A DNA stretch of 64,000 nucleotides from Citrus sinensis. Taxonomy: Eukaryota; Streptophyta; Magnoliopsida; Sapindales; Rutaceae. Each line of letters starts with the position of its first letter. The stretch's first letter is position 1. The position numbers were made by a program, and so were the translations under genes. Positions 12,404 to 25,096 of the stretch are shown here, piece after piece. The stretch spans positions 21,805,501 to 21,869,500 of the forward strand of contig NC_068556.1 in the NCBI RefSeq assembly GCF_022201045.2. Direction: 5' to 3'. The notes under the pieces are model-generated. The model made no database searches and was not told where the DNA came from. It saw only the letters and a list, made by a program, of their open reading frames with translations.

Positions 12404-15016
12404 CTACTCTGTGGCTGCAAAAACTGCTGGCCCTTCCACCTGAAATTTCACCCCACGAAATCGACATATCCGTTGAATGTAATTGAGATATATAATATAA
12501 GTGTGGCTAAAGTTCGTTTTAACTTGAGTGAACTGCTTTATTAATTCCCAAAAAAGAGCTGCTTTATAGCTGGTGGAAATAGACAGTTGATGGTTACCGA
12601 GACCAATCAATGAGAAACCTTTAATCAGATTGCGATAATGTCAAGATGACATTACCTTAAATGTAGCACCCCAGATCTCTTCTTCCGCAGCAGGAACCGC
12701 AGTGATCTTGTTCTTTGGATTCTCAAAGCTTCTCAGTCCTCCAACTGCTGTTGAGAAGAAACAACCTGAAAAATCCGAAAGGCCAACCTTGTGAAAAATT
12801 GCAGTAAACAAGCAGCTTCAGTAAGGCCACTGAAATTGTTTAGCTAAAACCCACCTTGAGGGAAAGAAGCAAGTGACTTGCCGCAAGCACCTTTGAGCAA
12901 GTCAGCATCATCAGCAAAGGCAACATGTCCATCAGCAGTGATTCCCCAATAAAGAGGAACCTTACCAAATTGGTCCTGCCACAGTTGTTAACATTATTAA
13001 AAAGTTGCTATCCAAAACCAACCAAAGCGATAAGCTTCACATAGGTTTTTTGGTAGGTAAGAAATTAAATAAACCTACAGAAGCCACAAACAAGGTGGAG
13101 GTGGACTTGTCGTAGACAATGAAGGCAAAGTACCCACTAAGGTGGCCAACGACATGGTTCGGTGGGTAAGGGGCCCGATCACGCAGAGCCTTGTATGCCT
13201 CAATCACCAAGATCACTTCATTTGCCGACTTAGCTAGTCCATATTGCTGCCTCAGGCTTCCCAAGTTATCAAGTGCTCCCTCAAACAAGCAAAAGATCTC
13301 ATCTTTCACAGCAAATGATCTGCCATGCACAGCATCCACAGTCAAATTATTAATCTTATGATTCAAATGTTATTACAAATAAGTCGGTGTCCCTACTCCC
13401 CAGTCCCCATCTAATACGTTTCCTTATCCTTATCCTTTAGTTCTCCCATAAATAAAGTTTATTGGGTACCACCACTAGATGCAACCATGAAAGTTACTTT
13501 TAATGTTTAAATTTTTTTTAAAAAAAAATTAATTTAAATAAAAAAATCAAATAAGATATCATTAATCAAACAATTCAAATTTGCCATCATCTTCGTGTTC
13601 GCAACTTGGCTGAAAATTTCGCTATAAAAAACTACCAAGTTAATACCCTAACAGAAGATTGAAATATGTTATATTTTTTTATTCAAATTTTACCAAACAT
13701 AAGACTTAAATAATATTTTCTAACGTTGCACACGAAAGTTCTATTTTTTCCTAGAGTTGGACAACCAGTCTCACTGTAAAGTCACAGGCAGCAACTAGTA
13801 GAAAATGTCACTTAGGTTAGCAACCACTGACCGTTCACGTGGTCTGTCGTCCACGTGTACGCTCAGATGATCAGTTCATCGGAATATCTGCCAAACGCAA
13901 GACGAGACATCACGTGTGGCGTGTGACTATTCACTTCGAGACAAATCCACGGTAAGAGAATCCGGACGCCATGTAAGATGCCATAACATCTCCCGCTTGG
14001 ATTTCCCTACGGGATCGACATCAGTCGATGGCCCGCACTCAAACAAATAATGGCCGTCGAAACTGATTTCTTATTTGTTTTTCAGAAAAATCTCTTTTTC
14101 TCTATCGCTTATATTTTAGCTGAAATAATGTATAATAAGTAAGAGATTCTACAGCCAAAATTATAATATATATATATATATATATTGTAGTTATATTAAA
14201 GAAATTATCTCAAAATTTTCAAAAAAATCCTCAATTAATTGTAATAATTGAGTAAGTACACACTTATATAATTCATAAATCATATTATGTCACGCCATAT
14301 CCATAAATCAACTAACCTCGCGTGAGGTTTGCAAACATGTCATCTCTCTAATGAAACACCTCTGTGTAAATGGAAGCAAGTCCGGTGCCACTTCAGTTTT
14401 ATATAGGTCCGGGTCAGACAAAAAGCACACGAACGCAATAAAAGGTCAAAAAAAAATATTTCATTTTTTAGTAGAGAAGAGTAATTGTGCAATCAAATTG
14501 CTTTTGTTATTAGTTATTATTTTTTCAGTTTTCAGAAATCAACCGGTCAGCAAATCCAAAAGTGTGTTAGTGTAGCCGTGCAGGCATATCGCTAACTTGA
14601 TCAAACGCTCTGCACCGTCTGATCCGTAAATAATAAAGCTAATGATTCCGGATGTCCGACAGAATTAGAAAACAATTCCTTAAACTAGTCATTTCTCTGT
14701 CAGAGAAAAACTCCGACAACTTCAAGGTACCAAAACCAACTCTGTAGCACGAAGATCAAGAACAGAAACGGTGTCGCTTAAATTATTAATAGAAACTTTA
14801 CTGTTGTCTTTACCTTTGCCGTAAAGGAGACTCGTTCTGATGAGTGTACGCGAGGGTGACGTTGTCCCCGACCTGTACGGACACAGCAGACGAGTTGGTC
14901 TGGAGGAAACGGTCGACCAGTGCCGTCGATGTGGTCTTCGGCGACGGAGTCCGGCTTCCGGCCGCCACCAGCTCCTCTGGAGGTGAAACGATCGCGCTGC
15001 TGAACACTCCCAACAT
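12404..15016 (-). CDS. DUF3700 / TSJT1-like protein with YGL and LRDR motifs (5 exons)
   Basis: Minus-strand exons: 14814-15016, 13079-13319, 12855-12975, 12656-12765, 12404-12439, giving 236 codons plus TAG with consistent phases. The product begins MLGVFSSAIVSPPEEL and carries QQYGLAKS (YGL at 94-96), YKALRDRAPYPP (LRDR at 113-116), SGYFAFIVYDKSTSTLFVAS, DQFGKVPLYWGI, FADDADLLKGACGKSLASFPQGCFF, and ends VEGPAVFAATE. This is the aluminium-induced / stem-specific TSJT1 family. It has a glutamine-amidotransferase-like fold without the catalytic N-terminal Cys, since it starts M-L-G and not M-C-G. Members are known to respond to auxin, sugar starvation, dark and aluminium; biochemical role is unknown. 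Intron 1 is 1.5 kb and contains three G-boxes. Confidence 0.93.
13836..13916. promoter_or_regulatory. Three CACGTG G-boxes within intron 1 of the DUF3700 gene
   Basis: Perfect CACGTG hexamers at 13836-13841, 13852-13857 and 13911-13916. G-boxes bind bZIP/bHLH factors and are linked to ABA, light and sugar responses. They may act as an intronic enhancer; function is inferred from motif content only. Confidence 0.45.
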
Positions 15017-15168
15017 TTTAAGCTACCAAATTTCCTTTTCTCTCGCTTTCTCGCCCTAGAAATTTCTCTCTCCTACAAGAAAACTTTGATCCGTTCGGAA
15101 CTCTTTGGCTTTAACTGGAAAGTTCAAAGCTCGGACTTGGGATTCCGAGCTAAAGAGGATGCATTTCA

Positions 15169-15175
15169 ATTTATA
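15169..15175 (-). promoter_or_regulatory. TATA box of the DUF3700 gene
   Basis: TATAAAT on the minus strand, about 155 bp upstream of the ATG at 15016. ACGTG-core elements occur further upstream near 15275 and 15325. Confidence 0.55.
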
Positions 15176-15179
15176 GGAA

Positions 15180-16708
15180 GATAGGCGAGGGTAGTTTCGT
15201 CATTTGAGGAGATATTTATTTGGCTTTTTAATTTTTATTTGTTTTATCGTCCAATGGAAGTAGAGATGGTATGGCGACGTGTGGGTCCCAGCATGTGGAC
15301 GATAATTCTTGAGCGTGGATGATGACGTGTAGTGATGTGTGGGGCCCACATGATGGTTTGTCTTCTAGCTAAGCGTAATTATGTGTCAAGCCGCTAAAGC
15401 CGCCTCAGCAACCGTGAAGAGAACTTTTTATCCGGTGAAGTAACGACCAGAGAGTTAATGTTTGGTGGACTATTCATGAACACTTGTTAATCGTTCGATT
15501 TTTTTTTTTTAAGGGGAAATGAAGGCCATTGATTTGAGGTTATCCAGGTAATTAAATTTGAGAGTGCGAAATAAATATAATTTTTAAAAATAATTTTAAT
15601 AGCTACGTTACTATAAATTTTTCTGCCATATAATAGTAGAATCAAATCATTTAATTTAATTTTTAAATTACAATAATAAAAAGTTATTTGTTCAATCAAG
15701 AAAGTTATTACGATCATTTATCTTTTTAACCTAATGAAAATTTTTAATCATTGAGTTATTAAACAATTTTTTTAGTTTTTTATTCAATCTAAAAAGTCTG
15801 AATGATGTTATCAAAAAAAATTTCTAAAATATTTCTATTTAATTAATTAATTTTTATCTTTACCTAAATAACATTTAATGATTAGCATTATTTCCCATCT
15901 CTATAACTTTTGATAATGAAATGGTAAATTATTATCATTTTTATTTCTACAAGATAGCATTAATTCATTTTCATAATTTTTTATTTATATTCTTCATTTA
16001 AAAGCATTATAAACTACAATAAAATTTATTAACATATATTAATTTAAAATATAAAGGGTTGTATTTAACTGAACATGATTTATATTATGATACTTTATTA
16101 TCTTATTTAAATTCTTTGAAATGTTTTTCATCTGTTAAACATTTATAATTTGTAAAGCACAAATGTAAAAATAGTAGATTTTAGATTTTTTTTAGTTAAA
16201 AAATAAACAACTTAATATATATTTTTAGTAATTCATGTCAAAAAATATATCATTCAAATTGAAACATTCAAAATTCAATTTTATTCATAATTCAAACTTA
16301 TTCAAGTTCATTCAAATTTTCAGATAAAAAAAAAAACACTTAAGTTTTTATCAGACATTGCATAGATAACTTTTAAGATATAATTATTAATCTTAATAAC
16401 GAACGGATGTAATTACATCATAGGAAATCCTTTGTTTGACGGAACCGAATTGATTTGGTTGACATTGCATTTGGTTTCTACTTGGGATGAATGAGAGTGA
16501 CCAAGACAATGGATGTTGGATGAGGTGATGAAATCAAAATTCCTATCCTGCTCAAATGGACTTGGAGGTTTTGTGGCTGATGACGCTGCTGTCACAGGTG
16601 TACTATGCCTGGTGAGTTTGCTTAAGGTCTTACCAAATCGAAGCTTATGCTTCTCTTGCCAAATATTAAAGCATAAAAATGGTCATTAGACTGGTAACGT
16701 AATTAACC
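15180..16708. other. Intergenic, promoter and AT-rich spacer
   Basis: Upstream region of the DUF3700 gene followed by strongly AT-rich DNA. No gene, RNA or delimited element is seen. Confidence 0.5.
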
Positions 16709-16717
16709 TACTTAATT

Positions 16718-17739
16718 ATCAATGGGTCTTTGGTCCAGTAGGTGTTGATGCTGAGATCTGCTCGTCCTTGGACCGACCAGATTCTTTCACCAACGCTTAA
16801 GTTATCGACTGTTGCTCGAACCACTAAGGCCGGGATCACCCTCCTTTCTCTCACTAGACCTGCGTTCACCAAAAATGGATCAGAGACGTCGGTGGTTTTG
16901 CCGGCGTAAACCCTCCGATGCCTAAGTTAGCACAAGGTGTTTACGGGAAAACAATATAATTTGGGTTCAAGAAGTTTGTTCGAGATCTGTAAGAAAATAG
17001 TCTCGTTGCAATTTGGCAGCGTTTTCCCTCTCTTAATTTTTTTCTCCCTTGTCTTCTTCGATGTCTTTCTTTTTTATAGCCGCCCTTTGTCCCACGTTTT
17101 TCGTTTGCCCCTTATCCCTCCTTTTTCGGGTGGTGGTAGCCCCTCATGGGACTCTAACTGTTAGATTGTGGGCAAACGTGGATCTCGCGTGTCCTTCAAC
17201 CGTTCTGGGAGAAGCGCAACTACCGCGATTTTGTGAGATCGTGTTCCCGCTTTCCTGGGGATGAGTATCGGCTCGGCGTATACTTCTGGTCGGTATGTTT
17301 TCCTGGTCGCATTCATCTCGGGTCGGCTCCTGTTTAACCTCGTGTTCTGCTCGTACCATATAGCTGAAACGATCCGTGCCGGGGCGGAACCAGTAGCATG
17401 GCCGACCTGGTGCCTTTATGTACTCAACAGTAGGAGAATTTTTGCACTTATAATATTGAGTGTAAAAATTTGAGCCTCCATAAAAGTATTATGGGGGTTA
17501 ATTTCAATATTCTCTCAATTATCAAATAATTGAGTGGGGCCAGTCTATCCTTCACGAAATGTAAATAGAGTGGACAACTCTCGAACATTTAAGAGAATTT
17601 AAAGAATTTGGGCAGTGCTTCAGAGGAGTACATGCTACGAAGAATGTTTCAATTGTATAATTTGTTGGTAAATAATATTTGTAATATCTAATGTAATATT
17701 AGTAACAGTCTTGTATAACAGTATTAAAAAAAAATAAGG
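16718..17739 (+). mobile_element. tRNA-derived SINE interrupted by a solo LTR
   Basis: The left piece (16718-16742) contains TGGTCCAGTAGG, a good RNA polymerase III A box. The right piece (from 17430/17435) continues with AATTTTTGCACTTATAATATTGAGTG, then AAATTTGAGCCTCC (degenerate B box), and the family body with ATGGGGGTTAATTTC and GGGCAGTGCTTC, ending in an A-rich tail. The flanking target duplication is TACTTAATT (16709-16717 and 17740-17748). The SINE is split at 16742 by the solo LTR. A related diverged copy is at 23998-24195. Confidence 0.6.
16743..17429. mobile_element. Solo LTR of an LTR retrotransposon
   Basis: A 687-bp sequence with perfect retroviral-type ends, TGTTGATG...CTCAACA, flanked by the 5-bp duplication GTAGG (16738-16742 and 17430-17434). 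It is more GC-rich than its surroundings and contains the CTCCGATGCCTAAGTTAG block common in plant LTRs. No internal retrotransposon domain is present, so it arose by LTR-LTR recombination. Confidence 0.85.
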
Positions 17740-17748
17740 TACTTAATT

Positions 17749-18708
17749 TATGTGCTTCGGAAAAAAGGTTGTGTTCGGAAATATATTTGAATGCGCATGA
17801 GAAGTCGATTATGAAGTTAAAAAGAGATTATAGAATTATCCAGTTTGTTCCCTTACATATTGGTAAATCTTTTTCCAAATCAGTTGTTCTTAACGTGCAC
17901 GTATATATGTTTCCCTCGCAATCACGAACTCTTTAATGAGTTTGTGGATTTATTGGAGACCAATCAAATGTTTCTCGTTAACAAAATTAGTAAATACCAT
18001 GGAATCAATCAAAAGAGACTCCAAGAAATTTCTACTACATAAAACATTTCAGATTCCAGCTTCAAAAGTTGAAAAGTACATAATTATAAGTGTTCTTATT
18101 CAATTTGGCTACAAAAATAGAAAGCAAATATTCATTCATTTGCTTCCTCCTTGCATTCTAGACAAATTATTTTATCTCTGTTCAAACTCCAAGCAAACAA
18201 AACCATGGATGCAGTCTAGAGTTTCCTGTGTTCTGCGAGCAACTTGAACCTAAATTAATAATTTCTACAAAGTGGCACTTAGTGTGGGCTCTGAGCATCA
18301 AAACTTCTTTATTATTTTAAACTTCGAATTTACACCTGAAGAGACGACCAAGACTGCCGATTCCACATGCTAAGGATTATTTTTTTTTCTTAATCTTTTA
18401 ACATAACTATTAAGTTAACCAAATGCATGTCGTCCTAGTCACCTCAAAGCAAAAGGAATATTTAGTTGATTATTTTTTTTTTAAATTTTATATTCCCTTC
18501 CTAACAAGGAACTTTTCTCAATCAGGAATCCAAAGATTGTATTGAATATGTTAAGAAAATGAATTAATTTTTGTAATTATCGTCAGCAGAAATATTGACA
18601 AATGTTGTTTTTTTTTTTTTTTTGGGTAAATATCTAACAATGAATCCGAGATGGATAAATTCTCTAATTTCACTCCAATCTTATCGTGATCGAAATTTTG
18701 GGCCATCG
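17749..18708. other. Intergenic
   Basis: AT-rich; I see no gene, RNA or element with defined ends. The small open frames are unconvincing. Confidence 0.5.
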
Positions 18709-18716
18709 ACTACGGC

Positions 18717-19709
18717 TAGGGATGGCAAAAATCCCCACGGGGACGGGTACCCTCGGGGATTTTCCCCATTCGGGGAGGGTACGGGGATAATTTTATACCC
18801 AATTTTTTTTTCGGGGAGGGGACGGGGAAAATTTTTTACCCAATTTTTTATTCGGGGAGGGGACGGGGATGAGGTGGAATCCCCATCCCCTACCCATTTC
18901 CCCATTTTAATTTTTAATTTTATTTTTATTTTTAAAATTACTAATAAATAAATAACAAAATTATAAATATTGTTAAAAATAATAAATATCAAAATAGTTG
19001 TATGTTGGGAAAGTGGTCACCCTTTGCCGGGAATTAGTTGAAGAGTATTAATTGAAGTTTTCACCAACTGTTTATTGCTTTGATTATACTGGTAGTAGTT
19101 CTTCTACTAGATCTACAGGGGATTCTTATAAGAAAGCAACCAAATGGATGATAGGTTTTGATGATTATGTAAACAATGGAGATTGTGCAGTTGTTGCAGA
19201 TGAATTAGATTCATATTTGGATGAGAAAGTTATACCTCGGATGGAAGATTTTAATATTTTGAGTTGGTGGAAGACAAATGCTAATAGGTATCCTACATTA
19301 GCTCGAATTGCTAGAGATATTTTGGCAATTCCAATTACAACAGTTGCTTCTGAATCAGCTTTTAACACTAGTGGTAGAGTTGTGAGCCCATACCATAACA
19401 AACTTCATCCAAGCACATTGGAGGCCTTAATGTGCTGTCAAAGTTGGTTACGAGCTTACAATAGCGGTATGAGTTTATTTTAATATGATTAATTTAAAAT
19501 CGAAAATAAAAAAAATGTATTAGACTATTAGTTATTCGGGGACCGGGGACCCTCGGGGATCCCCTGTTATTATTCGGGGAGGGGATGGAGATTCTCTCAA
19601 GCAATTCTGACGGGGACGGGGAGGGGACGGGGACATATGTAAAATATCGGGGATGGGTATGGGGAGATTGGTCCCCTCCCCTCCCCTCCCCTCCCCATTG
19701 CCATCCCTA
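18717..19709 (+). mobile_element. Deleted hAT element with TAGGGATGGCAA inverted repeats
   Basis: A 993-bp element starting TAGGGATGGCAA and ending TTGCCATCCCTA, flanked by a perfect 8-bp target duplication ACTACGGC (18709-18716 and 19710-19717). Subterminal regions are rich in CGGGGA/TCCCCG repeats, which may serve as transposase binding sites. It keeps only the 3' end of a transposase gene (19052-19483), so it is an internal-deletion derivative of an autonomous hAT transposon. Confidence 0.92.
19052..19483 (+). pseudogene. hAT transposase C-terminal dimerisation domain (remnant)
   Basis: Uninterrupted 143-codon frame. Residues from about 40 onward match the hAT family C-terminal dimerisation domain of BED-finger/RICESLEEPER-type transposases: ELDSYLDEKVIP, FNILSWWKTNANRYPTLARI, ARDILAIPITTVASESAF, and a NKLHPSTLEALMCCQSWL helix. 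The BED zinc finger and the DDE catalytic core are absent, so no transposition activity is expected. It lies entirely inside the hAT element, and its first ATG may simply be an internal codon of the former gene. Confidence 0.88.
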
Positions 19710-19717
19710 ACTACGGC

Positions 19718-22700
19718 CAGGATGTGATGAGACGCGGTGGATAATGACTTAACGTCGGACCGAGCTATCTAGAGAGGGTAATCTGTAGGTGGTGGCAATT
19801 TAGATTAATGGTTGTGTTTGTCGGTGTTTTAAATTTAAGCTAACACAAATGTTTAAGCTAACACAAATGTATTCGTGATTCGATTATGTTGGAATCGGTT
19901 TAAGTTTTAAGGTAGAATCGCTTTAAGGTCAAAGGGTTTTACTATGTTAAAATCACTTTAAGGTAGAACACTTCTTTGTAACTATATGATTAAGGTTATG
20001 ATATATTTTTTTACTATTTATAACTTTACTTATGTGGTTATAATTCGTATTCTACCTTAGAGCAACTCTAAGGTGGCTATGGCCACGTGATCAATTTATT
20101 GATGGTATTAATAATTTCAAACTTTAATGCCATTTATTTATTTATTATTATGTCTATCTCTTTAACAAAATTTAATATATTTAATAAAAAAGTATAATCA
20201 TATTGTAACAAATCACTTTTTTCTTAATAAAATTTTTAAATAATTGAGTTTTAAATGTATAACAAAATACAATTCCATTAATTAAAATATAATTAATCAA
20301 TATAATTTAAGTATCTAAATTCATTGATTTGCATCGGATTTTGACAAATTAATTGGCCGTGTCGGATTTTGATGGCTTTGGTTGATGGACCATTGGATTG
20401 TGATGCGCATCAAATGTGATGGGGCTTGGTTGAAATTTTCGTCCGGTCTAATCAAGCGGTTTAAACATTAAGCCCCACCTAAAAATGGAGGAGTATTGAA
20501 AAGAGAATCTTGCAGATGAACTTTAAAAAATTCCAACAAAATAAAAAAGCACTTTAAAAAATAATTAATGACGTGTAATGTGAATGCTAATTCAGTGGGA
20601 CAGCTTCGCCCATGGTTTTATCTCTGGCTCCACGGTTTTGGAATTTTGATTGCTTGCGTGATTCCATTTCTTTTTCACTTTCTCTTTTTGGAAGGGCATT
20701 TTCTTTAATCTTAATGATCGAAATTTATTTTCTTACCTACAAGGATTTTTCTAAGTTTGGGGGATAAGACTGAAGAAAATGTAAAATCTTTATTATTTTA
20801 TGTATAAAATTGATTTGAGGATGTAATGGGTAATTGAAACATAACTTATAATGGAACTTGCTTTAGTTTCTAACCTTTCAATCAATCAATTCTCCCCACC
20901 AAAAAATAAAATAAAAAAATTTCAAAGTCGATACAATAGCGTGGAATTATGTTTAATTTTTTTGTTCAACTAATTTGTGAGTGTAACACAACAGCTCGCA
21001 CTTATATAGTTTTTTTTTTTTTTTTTGGTGCAAGACGAGCACTTAGTAACGGCTAAGGAAGAACAGAACGGGTGTAAAATTTTTAATTAAAAGAATACTC
21101 TTTTCACCCCTAAATTTAATATAATAATTCATTTCATTCTTATTATTTAATTAATTTAATATTATTTAGTGTTATTATTATTTATTTATTAAGTTATCTT
21201 TAAATTTAGAACAAATAAAAAAAACATAAATTTCACAGGCACTAGAGTAATTCTTTTTTTCTTTAGCTTGTCCTTAACTTTAGTATGGTCAAGATAAAAA
21301 AATAAATAATCAATCAATATTGTTATTCTATCAAAGTAAACACAAACTTCTTCATTTATTTAAAAAAAATACACACTAAAAACATAAAAACACATTAAAT
21401 ATACTACAGAATAAAATGGTCTACATAGGAGTGTTTTTTTTTTTTAATCTTTTAGCTTATCCTTGACTTTAATATGGAAAATGATTCATGATTGAAATAT
21501 TATTATTATTATTATTACCACCACCCTTAAATTTTAAGTTTATGTAGAAAGTCAAATGTTATTTAATTGTTCTTGAAAGTTTTATTTTAAAATGATTTGT
21601 ATTTATTTAATTGAAAATTTTATTTTGCCCACAATGAATTATAGAATAAACTAATTGTAAATTTATAGAAGGTTGTTTTGGGTTATTGTTTGAAAAAGAA
21701 GAATGAAATGCGCTATTGCTTAAAAAGTAAGAATGAAATGGACTATTGCATTAAATCCTATAAGTAAAGAGAGATTTTTTTCCTTTTTAATTTATTGAGT
21801 GTAACCTACTATTGAGATCTTAATTAGCTAATTTATTATGGACAGGGAAATTCATAAGATGTAAATATCTTGTATTGCATCACAATCAATGGGCACTTTA
21901 AACCAGTCCCATATGTATTTCTTACCAAACAAATTGGCCAAATAAAATAAAAATTGCGGATTAACATTATCTAACCTAATGAAGATTGTGAAATGTATAA
22001 ATTAAGAAGAATATTGATTGAAAAAACTAATCATAGATCAATAATTAAAACTTCGAGGTCTAATATGTTGTTAATGAATAACTTAACAACAAGTATGATA
22101 GGAAATAGTTGGTGAGGAGTGGCTTTGGGTCCAATTGTGACGTTGAAATGTTGATGTACAAATTAAGTAACAATTTTATAATACAAACAAGAGAAAGTTG
22201 GATAATAATGAACAAAGGGAAAAAGTTGCAAAAGCACAACCACTTGTTGCGCACAAACGATAAAAACATTGCGCAAAAATCATAATATGTCAAGGGCAAA
22301 GCGATGGCCACAACTTCTTTAAAATCTCCATTGACCTTGGGGCCGGGCATCATCTCCACCATACACAATTTTGGGAAACAGATTTTGAGGTGCCAAGAAT
22401 ATTGAAAGATACCTCAGATTTCATATGGCCAAGAATCATTCTTATACGAATTCCCATTTGGAAATTGGAATGTCAATCAAATTGTTTGATAGATTGCACA
22501 AAGACTTTGTAGTAGTCTTTAATCTGTACAATTTAGAACTTGTAATCATTTAAATCAAACAATGAATTAATTAATTAATGTATGATTTTGTGTGTTGAAG
22601 ATAATTTTGATATGGTGAAACTTGAGATGTCGGATTTGAATGGACGGTATACTATTTGTGACTATCACTAACTTACAATGAGACAAATAAATTTCGTAGT

Positions 22701-23997
22701 TGTAAAGTTTACGGTATTTTCACCAAATTTTGATGTTTTATGCATTGAAAACAATATCAATTCGAAGTTCATCTAGTGTTCTAGAAATTATACATCCTTA
22801 GGATTATTTTATTTTATTATTCCTAGTATTAAAAGGAAGTAAAGCCTTAATAAAGCTACATAATTTTTTTTTATTAATAACGTATTCAGAATTTTGTTCT
22901 TTAATTTATTGTTTTCTTTTTCGTCATCAGTGATATATAAACTAGTCATTTAGGGTGGGGTGAGTGCTGCCTCATAAGTCATAAGTATTTTTTTTACAGT
23001 TGAAGATTTTGTATACTTTGGATTCTAATACTTTTAAGGTTACTTTTGAAGTTGAGTTGATGGGCCTAAAGTCTCAGCGTACTAAATGGGGCACTGATAC
23101 TGTTTAATTATTTAAATGTCGCTCTTAATTTCTTTGTTACGTAGTTAAAGAAAAAAAAAAAAATCAAAAAGTAGAATTAATAAGCCAATTAGAAATGGTT
23201 CAACTTTGTCAAATTGTTGCATCATATCCAGTGTGTTGGGAAGACAGATTATCTTCAGGCATTTGTATCCTACTGCATGTCTTTTATTTACATGGAGTAG
23301 TGTATCTGCCGCTTGTTGGTGCTTGAAATTATTATTTATTTTTCTTTTTTAACCTTAAATAGAGGAGTGACCCATAAAATATGATCTCGAGTAAAATTTT
23401 TAAATTCAGATAGCGAAACTTAATTTGTTTAATTTAAGGTGGGATGGTGTTGGGTATATGTCTGGTAGTATGATTAGAGATTGAAAAAAAAAAAAAAAGG
23501 CACATAATTTTTGTTTTTTGTTTTTGGTGAAGCACATAAAATATCTTAAGATACTAAAAGAAAAAATCACTCAACCAAATAATTGATTCTTACAAATTTG
23601 TAGTGCATTCTAGATTCTTGTTTATTGATTACACTATCATGAAACGAAAAAAATCTTGAATTTTTTAAAATATAATTTCATTTTTTAATTTTTTAAATAA
23701 TTCTAAGCTTTCTAGACAATTCCTTGGTCTAATCAAAGCGGCCATTCAGTTGCATTTTGGAATGGTTGAATAAAATTTTGGGGAATCGAGAAGACCCCAT
23801 CTCTTTTTGTTATGGAAATTTGATTAATAATGCGTATAGTATTATCCTTATCAATTGTTTATAATTATCATATTGTTTACACGTAGGCTGACACAAATCC
23901 TCCACTAGGGTTTCGTTTCCGTCTTTCTGATTACGGTGGGTGGTGCCCATAACCATCATGTTGACATGACCTGACATAACGCAACCAGGAAAATAAT
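19718..23997. other. Intergenic, AT-rich
   Basis: Over 4 kb of AT-rich DNA. There is a tandem pair of 18-bp units (AAGCTAACACAAATGT...) near 19838-19875. The frame at 22060-22368 (minus) has a brief protein-like stretch but no domain or splice context. I see no gene here. Confidence 0.5.
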
Positions 23998-24195
23998 AAG
24001 ATAAATTCTTTAATATTTGAATGTTAACGGGTGTCTATCTTATTTATATTTTATAAAAAATAAATTGTTTTTACTCAATTAATTAATAATTGAGAAAATA
24101 CTGAAACTAATCTCTATAATACTCTTACGAAAATTCGAACCCTTACACTCAATTTTATAAGTGTGAAATTTCTCTTATTAAAACAAAGACTCATT
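23998..24195 (-). mobile_element. Diverged SINE relic
   Basis: On the minus strand the order matches the SINE at 16718-17739: a TGAGTCTTTGTTTTAATAAG-like start, CACTTATAAAATTGAGTGTAAG, GGGTTCGAATT (B box), then TTTTCTCAATTATTAATTAATTGAG. The 3' part is degraded, so ends are approximate. Confidence 0.5.
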
Positions 24196-25096
24196 AATCA
24201 ATACGGGCAAACTTTGATAATGAAGTTCAAATATTTTTCTTATTGCTTGCCGATGTCTACAATTTTTAATATGGATAAAGTTTCGATAATGATTTATGAT
24301 TCAACGAGAATCTTACAATTAAATTTTGAACGCACGTCATTCCAAACTATTATTGAATAGATTAATTTATTTAAATTTATGAGAAATTTAAAAATATCTT
24401 TTAGATATTATGTTAGTTATATAATAAATAAATAAATAATGTTATCGTGTATTTATTTTAAAGAATCAGCGTATGACTGATGATTATATATAAATCAATT
24501 ATATATATTATGTATATATTAATTGATTATATTACCTCATATGTATTTTAAAATTCTTCTGAAAAATAAGTGGATTGTCTTGATAATTTAAACTTAAAAA
24601 TATTTATAAAAATATCTATTTATATTTTAGCCCTTCATCTTTATAAAATTTGAACACAGGTAACTAGTCAAATAAAATTGAAATTTATATCACTTAATTT
24701 TATATTATTATGACAAACTTATTTGATGGGAATATGATTTTCTTTTTCTTTTATAAAGAGGATTATTTCCTTACCGAAAAAGGCCTCGATTCCATATGTT
24801 GGCCCAATAATATTTTTCGAGAGTGACTGCTTCGCGCATTAATGCACATACACATCACGGAAATGCATCATGTAATAATACATAGTTAAATATTCTGATG
24901 AGAAAGATCCTGTATCACAGTAAAATGGTGGGTTCAATTTAATTCTATTTTAACTGACAATATCACAAAGCACCAAGGGCTATCAACACTTAAAATAAAT
25001 TTATTCTGTTGATTCCAAATCTGAAAATACAATTTGGTAGATAAATTTACCTAATAAACAGCTGTTCAAGCACACTCAGATATGGCTTTTGAACTG
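24196..25096. other. Intergenic, downstream of the NIP aquaporin gene
   Basis: AT-rich spacer, with the aquaporin 3' UTR at its right end. No other feature is seen. Confidence 0.5.

Noticed and set aside
17049-17473. Overlapping open frames in the solo LTR
   Set aside because: They fall in noncoding LTR sequence and have no retrotransposon domain.
19838-20090. Possible MITE from AAGGTAGAA / TTCTACCTT inverted copies
   Set aside because: The inverted match is short and no target duplication was found.
22060-22368. Minus-strand frame with a protein-like start (MVEMMPGPKVNGDF...)
   Set aside because: The resemblance lasts about 25 residues, then becomes random hydrophobic sequence; no family or exon boundary identified.
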